From Amblyomma americanum (taxonomy: Eukaryota; Arthropoda; Arachnida; Ixodida; Ixodidae), in assembly GCF_052857255.1 (NCBI RefSeq), contig NC_135505.1, positions 48,111,507 to 48,175,506 of the forward strand: a stretch of DNA of 64,000 nt, given 5' to 3'. Below are positions 1-12,038 of the stretch, one piece after another. The translations under genes were made by a program, and so were the position numbers. Each line of letters starts with the position of its first letter. Position 1 is the first letter of the stretch. The notes below the pieces were generated by a model that saw nothing but the letters and a program-made list of their open reading frames with translations, was not told where the DNA came from and did not search any database.

Positions 1-3000
1 TTTCGAGTTTATGGCTGCAGCGAAGACCACGTCTTTCTTGATCGCCGTGTCTAGCGCGCCATTTCTGCACCTTCGTAGCGTCTGCTACCCGACACCGCAA
101 GGTCCTTGTCTTCAAAGCATTTTATTTGAATTCTGTCGGTTAATTAGCCTTCCGTTTTGTCGAAGGTATTGATGAGACTTGCGATGGCTTTCTTGTTTTC
201 GGACTATGTTTTAGTCGGATCGATTAGGGCTCTTGGGATGTTCTAGGTTCAGGCCGTACCTAGAATACCCCTGAACGATTCGCTAAATTGTTTCTAGTTC
301 TTCCTAGCCAGCTGGTTCGCGTATTCCTCTGCTTTTTTCTACGAATTCCATGATTTTTAGCTTAAGCTTGCGGTGGTGTTTCTGATTCTTCCATTCCTTG
401 GTTAGCCATTGTCTGGTTTTCTTCAGTCACAGGAGGTCCCCGTCGGCCTCTGGCATCTCCGCCGTCTCGTCGATCGTCTTTGTGGACTTGTATACATCGG
501 AGACTATACATCACGAGCAACGCGGAGACTGCACGGAACCGAGGCCGAGGAGCTAATCGTCGATCGCTGCATTGGCGGCGGAGGGTTTCTGTTTCTGGCG
601 GTCGCTAACTATTCTCACTGACTTTACCCTAAGGGCAAATTAGGTCTAACCGCACTCCGCGTGCTCCTCGATGCGGCCGACAGGCACAAACAGCGCGCAC
701 GAGACGGGAACAAAAAATCAAACATTAAATTGTAAGGAAAGGAAATGGCCCAGTAACTGTCTCCAATCACCGTGGACACCTTAATCACGCCGTAACAGAG
801 GAGATAAAGGTGGGAGTGAAAGATGAATTCTGAAAACCTAATTATACTAGGTGCTGTGGCTCGACAAATTTTCGCTTTTTTACTAGTTACTTGCACTGGA
901 AAGGTTTTTTTGCCTGCATGTTTTTCCTTAGCATATGTAAGGTAGCCCGATCTAGACCAGATTTTGTCGGGCCACAGCACCGATGATAATCGTGTTTTCG
1001 ATATTCCAGAAATAATATGGCTATTATCAACAACCGGCTACAAATCTGTAATTGCAACTAGGCGCCTAATTCTACTGCTTAAAAAGTTAATATTGGAAAG
1101 TAGTTTTCCATCTTGCAACTTAAGACAATTCACCAGTTTTCTTGTGTACGTTAATACGGGTACCACTATGCGAAAGAAGCTATATTTTTAAGCCTAAAGC
1201 CTGTTTTTCAAAGTTTTAGAAGTCTTCTCTGAAGCACCTGATATATACGGCACGGCATAGCGGAGGTGGAATTTATGAGTCTCGCCTGGGAGAACAAGTC
1301 TGGTGAGTATAAATGGACACAAGAGCGTGAAGTATTCTAAGTCTAGGACATGATTACAGGTATATTTCTAGAGAAAGAGCCGTCTCCGAAGAGTAATGGC
1401 GTTCACATGTTGGATTGTGGTTCCTTTATACAAAGATGCACTCGGATCTTTGGTGTTAAAAAAAAGGTTCATTATTCAGTCGATTTAGAAAGTTGCCAAA
1501 AAGAAGCCAAGTAGCCACGTTAAAATTTCTGTCACCAAGACGTCCCAAATGACGAAAATTCGGCGCAAAGTAGCCACACCCGGCAACCGTGCTCTGAAGC
1601 TTGAAAGGCGGCTCGGAGTGACTACAGCGGTCAATGCCCTTCATATAGCATAGGCGTGCTCTACGTCTGTTCTTTCTTCGCGCCAATGTAGGCGCGCACA
1701 TACACACAGCACCAACTCGACAACTACCTACTCCCTCTTGCGCCGGACACTTTCCCCATTGGTCAGGCGCGGAGACCGGCTTCCAGAACTTTCCAGTATT
1801 TTTTTGCGATGCGCCGGCGCCGGCGCGCGAGCTAAGTGTAGAGGGCATCACGCAGCATTCTCAAGGCTACGCCCCCTCTTTCGACCATGATCAGAATTTG
1901 TTCCAAACTTCTCGACCATTTGACGGTGCGCACGGACATGTTCCCTTCGGTGCCGCGCCGGCTAGCGAAATGGAGAGGAAACCAAAACAGAAGGTTAGGC
2001 GCTCTGCCGGGTTTCTTTCTGGACTGTTCTAAAAGCGCGCACTGGCGAGGTTGCTGCTGCCCTGAAACAAATTTTGTGACAGTGACAAGGTTTCTTTAGC
2101 TGATTTACCTCGACGTCTAGTTTAAAAGTAGATCAGCGTTTGCGCTACAGCAAAATATTTGCCGGCGAAGAATGTGATATTTCTGTCATGAGATAAGTGA
2201 AATATCTGGTTCTTTCTTCTTAGGGAACACCTGCAGAGAACAGTATTGGTTTTCAGTGAAATACTTTTCTTTCAATGCGGAGAGTTCAGCGCACAAATAG
2301 ACCACAAAAAACACTTCCTAGACTTTCCGCTTCACTGTCTAATATTATTTATAAACTCTAATCCATTTTGTTTTGGATGTTCATTTCGATAAGAACAAGT
2401 AGACTGGACCATTATATCTGTATGGATATAGCGACTTTTTTTCCGATGTCACGTGGCAACACCTGCGTAAAACACCTTCACATCTTCAGAAAAGGCGTGT
2501 GAGAAGCAAGTCGTTCACAACGATTGATGGCGTCACTTTCAGACGATCAAGAAAATCTCATACAAACATCTCTCGGGCGACAGCAACCCCGAGCAACTTG
2601 TTTTGACTCCGAACCAGCGGCGGTTGCGAAACGATTTGCTGTAACAAAACGTATTGAAGAATCTGTGTTATGAAGAAAAACGACTGAGAACTCCGTGCTT
2701 CACAGAGATAAGGGCGTAAATCTTTGTTTAATTATCTCTCGTTTGTTAAGAGTCTCAGTGGGTACAGCAGAACACCAGACTGAACGCACGCTTTTGTTCG
2801 CACCGCTGTTCTGTTAATGCAGTCTGTGCGCTTTGAGTCACAGTATTGCATCACTTGTAGGGCTTAAAGCGATGACTAATGCTATTCTTCAGAATTTATT
2901 GACTTCTGGAGGCTTCACACTTTTTGGGTAGCTAGAATCAATCTTCATAGGCTTCACGTTTCCTGGAGGCCAAGAACATCGTAATATACACTTCACAGTT

Positions 3001-3230
3001 TTTAATTTCCGGCCAGTGGACAGCTTCAAAAAATTCGTTGGAGGCAGTTAGATATCTCTTAACTGCAAGAAGGCGAAAGTCGTTTGCGACTTATTGACTC
3101 ATTGCACTGATTTCAATTTAAGCGGTGATATAAAGCTGCGCATGCGCTGCTGCTTGGCGGCGGATCAATCCACCTGCCACAGTGGGCAGTTTGCTCACAG
3201 TACAGCTGGCAGGTTGTGATCACGTGACAA
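1..3230. other. Stretch without recognisable gene
   Basis: No open reading frame here has a motif or composition I recognise. Frames on both strands are short (up to about 130 codons) and rich in stop codons on either side. The part from about 1500 to 1850 is more GC-rich and contains two copies of a short GTAGCCAC motif, which may be the remains of an interspersed repeat. I see no splice-flanked exon and no promoter that I would defend. Confidence 0.5.
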
Positions 3231-3260
3231 GGTCCCGTGACACGTTATACGATCATCAAG

Positions 3261-3400
3261 GATGACCCAGGATGTAACGGACGGATGGGGTCACGTGATC
3301 TAGGATGTAACAATCGTGCACAGTCACGTGACCAACGATGTAAGAGACGGACACGGTCACGTGACCTAGGATGTAACGGACGGACACCGCGAGGTCCCGT
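3261..3400 (+). repeat. 33-bp minisatellite with an E-box in each unit
   Basis: The motif GATGTAA recurs at 3271, 3304, 3337 and 3370, giving an exact 33-bp period. Three units carry TCACGTGA or TCACGTGACC, the CACGTG E-box palindrome. A related CACGTGACAAGGTCCCGTGA stretch lies just upstream at about 3220. Because 33 is divisible by three, the + frame from 3237 shows an 11-residue repeat, but nothing else suggests that it is a protein. CACGTG is the known core site of bHLH-type factors; a regulatory role here is only inference. Confidence 0.85.
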
Positions 3401-3419
3401 GGCCAGACGCAGTCACCGC

Positions 3420-4480
3420 GAGTATGAGCCATTAAAGGCTTTCGCCTTAAGAGCTGTGGCTATAACTTTACAAGCCCACCAAGGTCTGCGAATGGAGATA
3501 TCGGCCCCAAACTTCTATGAGAAAACAAAATTGGAACTTTTATTCTGAATTGCAGATTGTTCTCTAGTTTGCCTAATGCCAAATATTTCACCTGAAAAGA
3601 AAGTTTCTGCACGCAGCATATTTATAAACGGCAGTGGCTTTGACTGGATCCCGCAAACCAGTAAATTTTTCTTTTGTCATTAAGTTTGGGTCCTCGGCTA
3701 ACAAGTTGATTTGTCTGCTTTCAGACAGCCCCCTCTATATTCGTTTCCCACGACCGAAAGGGTGGCGACACCTCGAACATATTTTTCAATGCAGGCCTTG
3801 AGAAGACTACCATTAATAAAGAAAACAATACCAGAAACTGGAAAGCAACCATAAAAGATTCCTTTATTGGTGACGCTGTGATATAGTTTGGAGAAGCAAA
3901 TGTTTTCGTTTAATGCATATCGTGTAATTTGATCACCGCTTCAGGATTCTCTCATTATATCCTGAAAAAAAGAAAAAACATGTTGAATTTATTTAAACGA
4001 TTTTTGTTATACCTGCACCTGAGGCCGAGCCCGCGGGACATAGGTTTTAAATAGCTTTTAAATAGGCGAGTGTGATATATATTGCTTAAATAATTCAACG
4101 CGAAGAGATATATTTACAAAAGCGACTGCAGATATATACAGCGAGAGAAATCCAAGAGGCAGTAGTTGTTGTGGTTGTTATTTTTTTTTACTTGGAAAGA
4201 TGCAGTACAGTAGGAGCCCAGCGTTCGAATACAATTCGTCTGCTTCGTCGACCACGCAAGCACCGCATTTCATCTTCTTTGTCCAAGCCTATGGCCGTGG
4301 AATACTCCCCGTCGTCACAAGCACTGTCCCTGTGCTAAAGGGAGGGCGCATCAGGGGTGTTGCTCTGTTCGAGCTGAGCCACTTGAACGATATCAATAAC
4401 AGGGCGTGTGGATGACGTCGCAGAAGAGACGGGACTAATTTTGTACGTGGGGTCGGTCACCTGGCGAGGACTCGATAAGG
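3420..4480. other. Stretch without recognisable gene
   Basis: AT-rich sequence with no convincing coding region. One 19-bp word at 4063-4081 also occurs at 5145-5163 within a gypsy integrase remnant, too short to interpret. Confidence 0.5.
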
Positions 4481-4484
4481 GCCG

Positions 4485-4858
4485 ATGTAGCGGGCCAGCA
4501 GCTTTTGTAGCGATAGCAACAATGCGGTAGCATTTCGAGCTTTCAGCGTAGCCGCGCGGCCATGTTCGCGTGGCTGGTCACGTGGTTGGCCATGTGGTTC
4601 GCACGCGCTTGGTCACGTGACCAGCCACGTGGTAGGTCACGTGGTGCGGAGCAGCTGCTGCTGCCGGCGGCGCGACACGCCGGCGAAACCGAGCTGCAAC
4701 TGCTGTGCGCATGCGCCGTGTCAAGTGGGACGACGATGAAGGAACGCCCAGTGAATCAGAGCGGCGTAAGACTGACTTTGCAATTCAACTGAACAAGTTC
4801 CACTCGGCCAGCTGTAGCTATCGCGTCACTCCAGGTTTAACCAGGGCTAAACCACCGC
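4485..4858 (+). mobile_element. GC-rich MITE-like repeat, E-box bearing copy
   Basis: This is the uninterrupted reference copy of a family seen also at about 9270-9665, 34400-34872 and 50985-53145. The shared right end reads AGCTATCGCGTCACTCCAGG followed by a version of TTAACCAGGGCTAA and then a T-rich tract. Internally it carries four CACGTG E-boxes between about 4575 and 4645, a CAGCTG-rich block and a TGCGCATGCGC palindrome resembling NRF-1 sites. No transposase is encoded. The left boundary is uncertain, and terminal inverted repeats are only partly visible. Confidence 0.6.
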
Positions 4859-6071
4859 CAATTTTTTAGACAGTCCACTGTGGTGAGAGGGACACGACAG
4901 AGAGGACGAGTGACCCTGGTGAATGTCCCGATGTCGGTGGTCGTAAACGGCCTTCTGCTCGACCTGAGATGCGGAGAGACGAGCGTTAGCAACTTGTCGC
5001 GACATGTGGGCACGTGTCCTGTGCATAGTCTGTGGTCGTAGCGATGGCGGGTGGTGGCAACGTGTTCGAACCCGAAAGAGGGTGCCGGCCAAACAAAAGA
5101 CAGATGAAGACAAAAAGCATGTAGTGTCATGGCGGGACGAATTATAGGCGAGTGTGATATATAAAACAAGTTTGTTCCAAACGTGACGGTCGGCATAAAT
5201 ATACAGAAGCAACATATCAGTGAGATGCAGGCGTTCGGTAAGTCCATTAGTCTGAGGTTGATATGCAGCGGACAGCTTGTGATGGGCAGAACAGGGCCGA
5301 AGGCTGTCGTTCACGACTTTCCACATGAAATAGCGGCCGCGTTCGGTGAAGCGTTATCGTGGTGTACCGTGGCGAAGAATGTTGTCGCGCAGAAGTAAGT
5401 CCGCAACATCTTTAGCGCAACTCATCGGCAACGGAGACGTGATGGCGTATCTCGAAGCGTAATCTGTGGCGACAGCAATCCACTTATTGCCTGATCGACT
5501 CGGTGGAAAATGGCCAAGGAGGTCCATAACGAAGCGAAAGAAACCAACAGGCCAGTCCCGTCAGGGTGGACATTTCGTAGGTAAGGAATAGTATCTTCAA
5601 GCACAATAGGCCGCAATGAGGAATCGAGGCGGGCAGCGGCGAGATCATCAACAATCGTGCGTAAAGAAGTGTCGCATTGCTGTTCGATAGAGACGTTCAG
5701 CAAACCGGAAATTGCGAAAAGTGAAGCTGCCACGAAAGTTTTCATTTGAGTGAGGTGGCTCCCCAGCGTGACGAGCTAAGCATCCAGGTATTGTGGTGCA
5801 GACGTCAGGACTTGTACACCATGCTGAAGGAGCACCAATCCTGTAGTCTCAAGGCCCAGAGACCAAGATGTCCCGCGCGGTCCATGGGAGAAGAAAGGCA
5901 GCAAAGGGTCACAAGGAAGAAAGGATGCCCGAAGATGCAAGGGCGGAATTCAGCAACTGCCCATTCGAGAGCCAAGCATTCACGCTGAGCGATGGAGTAG
6001 TTGAGCTCGGAGGCAGAACGAAGACGGCTCGCGTTTGCAATGATGAATTCGTGAACTGCCATATATACCAA
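4847..6071 (-). pseudogene. Ty3/gypsy pol remnant (RNase H and integrase)
   Basis: Reading on the minus strand, 6071-5805 encodes an RNase H C-terminal part (SELNYSIAQRECLALEWAV, then WALRLQ...VYKS). About 5745-5550 holds the linker before integrase (NVHPDG). About 5540-5330 holds the integrase core with MDLLG and GNKWIAVATDYASRYAI, and 5326-4847 the core end with YQPQTNGLTERL and AYNSSR. The zinc-binding H2C2 module is missing, the second catalytic Asp region reads FTERG instead of the usual TDRG, and several stops and frameshifts break it. Both ends are lost, so it is a dead fragment. It appears to be the same family as the + strand remnant at 28.3-29.5 kb. Confidence 0.85.
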
Positions 6072-9000
6072 TTGGGAAAGTTTTTGAAGAATGCAAAAGC
6101 CTTAACAACAAAATAAAGAAGCCTGGCGAGCTGAGATCAGTGGACATATTGATTGATATAGTGAAATCTTACGATATACACAAAAAATGCATCAATAAAC
6201 GTTTTACCTTTGCAAACTTCTTCGAGAAATTCTGAGTAGGACAACATTCTAACATGCTAAATTTTTCCTTGGAAACAATGTGAACACATCTGTTGGCTCC
6301 TGGAATTTTGGACTGAGCAAAACCGTAATCAACGCTCAATAATTCCTGCGTGTAGAAGTTCAGCTTAGAGGGCGATGATGGGGCAATGCCGATTACCAAC
6401 ATAGGGCTGAATTTTTTGCTTAGCAGCTCTCGATTCTTTCTGGTACTGTGAGAGAGAACTTGTACTTGCAGCCGGAAAAGTTCTCAATTGTGCGTTCAAA
6501 ATTTCCCGGGTTGTAAAATTTTTAAACAGGACCAACTGTTGCTCGAACTTAAAACATCGCCAGTTTTGTTTACAACTTACCTGAAAGACGTTTACTACAA
6601 GGTAACAGTTTTGGTATATGCTCCAATAAAAAGATTAAGACTCACGAATTTTTATTCTGAGTGCACATTGTTGAACTTTATTAGCATATTGGCGAAGCCT
6701 CTGCAACTTCCTCGGGATCATGTTTTTTCTCTTTTTAGCCAAGATTTTATTGCCCTCAAAGCTAATAAGATTTCAATTTCGCGTACCCAATTTTGATCCA
6801 GTTATAGCAAACAGAATAAATATTATGTCTTTACTAACGTGAATATTGTAATGTTGTCTTAAAGTTTATTTACACTTAGTGCATTACAAATACACTACGT
6901 GGATTTTTTTCTTCTTTTAAATGAAATTTATCTGAACGCTGATCGGCACAAAAAAATACAGTTTTTTCTCAGATGGCGAGATTTTCTAATGTAGACATAC
7001 ATAAGCGGATTTGAAAACTTGTTCTTTTGATCACATTATTGAGGCTGAGGTACCACCCGGGACGGAATAGGTGAATCCGAAACAATATTACATCTTTCAG
7101 TGCGTGCACAAAAGGCATTGATCGCCAACATTAGGTTAATATTGCTGTCGTTCGTTGTATCCATGTATTTAAAGGTTAAAATCATCGTGCATGGCAAAAT
7201 CCTTCAGAAATTATATACTTCACAAAGGCAGTGAACTCAGTTTTAACGTATTTTATAAAAATACCTTAAAGGAAGCCCGAAGATTACTGAATATAAAATT
7301 TATTGATTGACTTCTTATCATGAACTGATCGCTAAAAAGTTTCGGAGGTCACATGAAATTACTTATGTGCTTTGAATGCGAAAGCATTATTTTTAATATT
7401 TATCCTGTTTTTGTTTTTCTCTTCTTTCTATTTATCACTCACTTTCTAAAATTACACCTAGTGATTAGCATACAGTTGTAAGGCAGCGGGTATATTAGAT
7501 ACAACTTTGTCAACAAGACGGTGTAAGAATATTTTAAGATACGATACATATAAAATCATACGATCAAAAGCATACGATATAAAATCTCGCTACGGCGACT
7601 TCGATAGCGACGCACTTTTAAATGCACAAAAGAAACCGGTGCTGTTGGCGAATGCTGTGCCCAGTATTTTGCCCGGGTGTCCCACATCAATGACAAAAGA
7701 AGCAAGTTCAAGAAAGCCTTCTAGAAAACAACAGTCTACAGCCACGTGTGCCAAGCAGGCAACCAGCGGTCCGCACCCGTCCCTGCCACACTGACCTCGG
7801 GGACGGCCTGTGAAAAACAAAATGACGCCAATCCAGCATGGTGCCCTCGAAAGAAACTACGCACAGGTGGTTGGAGATCATCATGCGTGTCAGATGATCA
7901 AGGAACATGTCCTTGCACCATAAAACTTAGGGGCGCCTCCTCTCTAAAGTGCAAGCTGCGTCTTCACCTTCATTAATTGTGCTAATGCTTGTTCTTTTGA
8001 GCTCCGGGTACTTAACATTGGATAGGTGCTCAGCATTAATTTTACATGCCATGGCAGCATAGCAGTTAATTTCGGTCGGCAATCTCGTGGCCAGTTTGCA
8101 CTCGCTGTACATTCTGGTGCAACAAAGCGTAATGTTGTGAAAGGCAGAAGGCATGCCGGTAAGATTTATAACGAATATGCAGCTGCATAATTTGCTGGGC
8201 ACTGGAACACTCGGTGGAGAATTTCGTTCCCCAAAATTATTGAACTCAAAAAGTCACGCTACCATGCCAACTGCAAATATTCTAAACTGACATCCGCCAA
8301 TCCCAGTTTGGAGTCGAGTAAGTATTTTACCTCTGCGCGAGCACGCCAGCCTATCCTTGAGGGAGACAACAGCTGAGTATCGTTGGTGTCGACGTGATAG
8401 GTGAGCATGGCAGAAGGAATGAGAGCGGAATTTCCATGAACCATTTTTGCGTCGCGTAGCTAAAAGTGCACTGCACTAGCCATTAACACGTCGCAAATGC
8501 ACACTTGTTTTTTTTCTGTTCCCTGTGCTCGTTAATGCAGTGCTGGAGGCATTCCCCAAAGAAGCACAAGAGCACGGGTCAATTACCGTCTGGCTGCGGA
8601 GGCAATATTTCTGATGCAGGCGAAATGCAGAAACGCCGTTGAGGTTTCTCTGCACAATAAAGAGCTCCAAATCGCCGATGTAAACCATGTTTTCTGCAAG
8701 GCGGGCATCATCTCACAGCGTTGGCGCATTGCACTGCTCAAGCAATGTCTGAACGTGTGGGTCGGCACTTTGGCCCAAACCTAGGAGCATGTGTTTTGCG
8801 GCCGACCTTTTATATTCAAGGATCGGTATCGTTAACTATGCGCTCAGCATTCCTGCGGATGAGCGGAAAAAACTGCAGTGAACGCATTGTGATAACGAGC
8901 TCGGAAGGATCGCAGAGCAGCGTTCTAGCTGCTGTTCCACCCACACATCCAAATTAGCAAGCAAAACACGACTTCGCCCTGACAGCAGTTTAAAACCTTC

Positions 9001-9260
9001 TTAACAAACCAAAGTTAACAAGCGCACGTACACGACGCGGTACCGAACGATCGCGCAACACCTGCATACGGCCGCAGTAGCTCAGCGACGAGACGTGCCC
9101 CCTTCGTGTGGCGCCATCTGTTTTTTTTTAAGAGAAGCGCCAGGAGCAGTGAACAAGATCCAGTCGCGCCGCCGGGCGCAGTGTCAGACCTACAGATATT
9201 CTTATACCGTGGTCAAGGAACAACGAAATTTTTGTAGCGAGAGCTACACTTGGCTACCAG
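6072..9260. other. Mostly unassigned DNA; weak Harbinger-like trace
   Basis: No firm gene. On the minus strand 7820-7590, a frame contains IDVGHPGK...FANSTGF, faintly like the DDE_4 pattern of Harbinger transposases (D-V-G-x-x-G ... F-x-N-S). The neighbouring frame 7908-7708 and the ORFs 8202-7927 and 8688-8476 look compositionally coding-like but match nothing I know. Another reading is a decayed host exon cluster on the minus strand, since a CCTTGCAG acceptor-like and an ACG|GTAATT donor-like sequence bracket about 8697-8587. Confidence 0.25.
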
Positions 9261-9515
9261 GCGAGAAATTCGCCGTTGGCCGGAGAGGCCAGTTGTACGC
9301 ATGCGTGGCAGCTGGAGAGGAGTAGCAGGTGCGCCGCGCGTGAGGCGGCCGCGCGTCGACTCCCCGCCGGCGGCGCGCGTGACGTCACGTAGAAGAGCGG
9401 TTGTGTGCATGCACAGAGAGGAGCAGCTGGCCGACTTTCGCCACTGGGCCGCGCATGACACACGTGGATGACACATGCTAGCTATGCGCATAACTGCGCA
9501 TGCACAGCTGCGTGT

Positions 9516-9522
9516 ATAAAAT
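9516..9522 (+). promoter_or_regulatory. TATA box within the MITE
   Basis: TATAAAAT lies 45 bases upstream of the ATG at 9561 and downstream of a TGCGCATGCAC motif. The equivalent position in the 34.6-kb copy holds TATATAAT, 41 bases before its ATG, so the arrangement is conserved between copies. Confidence 0.55.
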
Positions 9523-9560
9523 GGGGAGATGCCACGGCGCCCGTATCACAGTCGTTTCGA

Positions 9561-9608
9561 ATGGGTGTCGAGAAGGATAGTCCGGCCGCTGTTCAGCGTT
9601 GGTGTTGA
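9561..9608 (+). CDS. 15-codon mini-ORF of the MITE
   Basis: The frame MGVEKDSPAAVQRWC ends in a stop. It aligns with the first residues of the 50-residue ORF in the 34.6-kb copy (MEGKESAAAARLRR...): both have a K-[DE]-S-x-A-A core after the start. The copy here is truncated by mutation. I do not recognise the parent protein. It may be the start of the transposase, or of another product, of the autonomous element. Confidence 0.35.
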   Translation: MGVEKDSPAAVQRWC

Positions 9609-9665
9609 CAGGAGAAGATCAATTTCACGCTACCTGACATAGCCGAGCTAAGCCACTGCAAGTTT

Positions 9666-11790
9666 TTTGGCGTGGGGTTGCGTGACCTGATTTCGTTCTG
9701 AAAGTGCTGTGTTCAACGGCCCGCACCTTCTGTAGTCTTATTTTTCTGCGCCTGGTCACGTGGTTTTGGAACGTCTCTTTTTCTGGGCATCGGGTTTCAT
9801 GGCCGACGAGACATATATTACTTTCGCACTAATAAAGGCTAAGAGTTCACATTACAGTTGTCATAGGAAATCACTCCGCAACACTCGCAAAAGTGGCCAA
9901 TATCTGAATCCTTTTCGAACAGGTAGTGCGAGTCAAATTTCCTGCATCGGATTAGGATACATGCGGGGCATGAGGCTATAACGGAAATTTTTTCCCTTGT
10001 TCGGTATGACCCATGTTAATACAATTTACCTCCTTTTAATAGACCTTGTGTATATGTTATTCTGCAACCTTTCTTCATAGCTAATTTAAAAAAGAAAAAT
10101 TGGCCTGAGCTCTTTATCAAGTCACTGGGCTCCCAAGTTTTTGTCACGTTTAGTGCTTACCACACAATTGAAAAACTTATTGTGGATAAAAGTACGTAAT
10201 TTCGGCCGCGGTTTTCCTTACACAAGACGCATTTGGCTCAATTTTGCATATCGGTGAAGAGAACATTGACATTTTCTGAATACAGCAGCTTTCCTGGCAC
10301 ATTTCTGAGTATCAGAAGCTCTTAGCACAACTACCTATTTCTCGTAACTCCGCGCCGAACCATCTTATTCAGGTCACCCTTGGTGAAAAGCATGTGCACG
10401 TTTCAGCTAAGCATTTTAAAAACCTGATCCCAACCCATCCTACTTTAGTATAGCCTCGAAAAAATCTAAAATATTTACTTGCATTAACCAGTCTAGTAGG
10501 AGACATGTAAAAAATGAAGACTATATATGTTCGTGTTTATCCTAATAAGAAAGCTTACAAGCAAAATGGTATTTTAAGGTATTTGTTTTAAATCGTGTCT
10601 TTTGTGCTAGTTCAATTTCAAGCACACGCTCAATTCCAAGTCGAATGGACGAAAACCAGTGTGGTAACTAACACTATGGCTTTACCTTGTAATTTCAAAC
10701 ATTATGGAGCATTTATTATTGATCTGGAATAATAAGCCACCGAATGTCTTTGTTCTAAGATTCAAGCAATAGTAGTGTTAACGGTTTTTATAAAATACAG
10801 ACAAATTAGGCAATTTTTCACATTTTTTCAATTTCACAATCAATAAGACTCCTAATTAGAATCACGCTTTTCTATGTCGAGGTTAGAAGTTTCACGACGA
10901 TTGTAGAAATGACTACTAAAGGTGGGGAAAAAATTTCAGGCAGATGTCTTTACCTCTGCTTCTCTGATCCTGCTCTCCAAAGAGCCGTTCTCGGCCCTCA
11001 GTTTTTTAAAGCAAAGTTTGTAAATTTTTTCTCTTGTATTCTAAGCGCCAGAAATATTTGTTTCTTCTTTGTACAACAATGTGTCCGTAGAATTCTTCAG
11101 AAAGTATTCAGGTTTTAAAATCTTCCTACTTATTCCTCCTGACGTTTAAACGTGATTTCACGAAATTGTGTAAGTAATGTTTCCACACCTATGATATCGG
11201 AACTTTTCGCCTTTAAATCGACATTTCTTGTAAAGTAAGCTGCTCTTCATTGTTTCGAGGCATTTTCCCTTCACACAAAAAAAATTAATGCAAAGAAATG
11301 AAATCCTAAGACCATTCCGGTTCTTATCTGAATACGCCCATAACTGTTGGTCCGCTAACATTAGCCAATGTTTTGAAACACACCGGGGAACACAAGGTTT
11401 ACACTTGTACAGTCAGGAACAAAATTTTATGGACCACGTGCTCAGTAACGAAGCAGAAAGCTGCATTATTAGGCGAAGGCTAAAGATCACATTTGTGGTA
11501 TTGCAAGGGTAGGAAACATGCGGACAAGAGCAATGCTGCCAATGCCGGTGTGTTTCTTTGCTGTCGTTGCGCTTCTCTGGTGTAGTTTATTATTAATAAT
11601 GTACCAACTAGCGCAGCAAACCACGCAAATAATGAAAGAACATGATTTTAACTGTAGCCTCCACAACGTTGGCCTGCAGCTGGGGGTTAATAATAGGGTC
11701 ATCGGTATCGATTAGAGAGCGCGCTATCCAAAAACACTAGTCCCCGGGCGGAGCATCCTTAGCCATGCATCAAGGCAGTACATGCGCATC
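9666..11790. other. AT-rich stretch without recognisable gene
   Basis: Long AT-rich segment with only short frames. A 65-codon + frame at 11518-11715 begins with a hydrophobic stretch that could pass for a signal anchor, but nothing else supports it. Confidence 0.5.
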
Positions 11791-11791
11791 T

Positions 11792-12000
11792 AATGGGGTG
11801 CCAGACATACAGGATGCCAATTTCGCAGGACCCAATATCGACATTTGATCTAACACTAAAGCACTATGGACTGAGAATTACAGTTGTGCGGTTGTCTTTC
11901 GCCAACGAGTATGCAGCAAAGCCTCCGCAACAATTTATGATTCTATTCGAAGGGTGGCTTTGCAAAATGGAAACAAGCTGCATGCAAATCTTCGTGTCAG
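11792..12000 (+). pseudogene. Possible degenerate E2 ubiquitin-conjugating fragment
   Basis: The frame contains VRLSFANEYAAKPPQQF, which resembles the F-x-x-[ED]-Y-P-x-K-P-P segment of the E2 (UBC) fold. Upstream DNA at about 11815-11848 also resembles the stretch coding for the W-N-A-x-I-x-G-P region of RAD6-type E2 enzymes, but in a shifted frame. The catalytic Cys region is not recognisable beyond a Cys about 20 residues later. If real, it is a decayed retrocopy or exon. The resemblance may be chance; a profile search would decide. Confidence 0.28.
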
Positions 12001-12038
12001 GTAATTGCTAGCATGCAATAGAAAACGGGTGTACTCAC

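Larger units (their letters stand above)
9270..9665 (+). mobile_element. GC-rich MITE-like repeat, promoter-bearing copy
   Basis: It ends with GCCGAGCTAAGCCACTGC, the same right end as the copies at 4.8, 34.9 and 53.1 kb. The interior is strongly GC-rich, with TGACGTCACG (CRE-like) and TGCGCATGCAC motifs upstream of a TATA box. Downstream, a mini-ORF starts at 9561. The ORF start and TATA spacing are shared with the copy at 34.6 kb, so the copies probably derive from the 5' end of a longer transcribed element. No transposase is visible. Confidence 0.6.

Noticed and set aside
4063..4081. 19-bp word TAGGCGAGTGTGATATATA shared with 5145-5163
   Set aside because: The second copy is integrase code; a 19-bp match alone cannot show a second gypsy fragment or a duplication.
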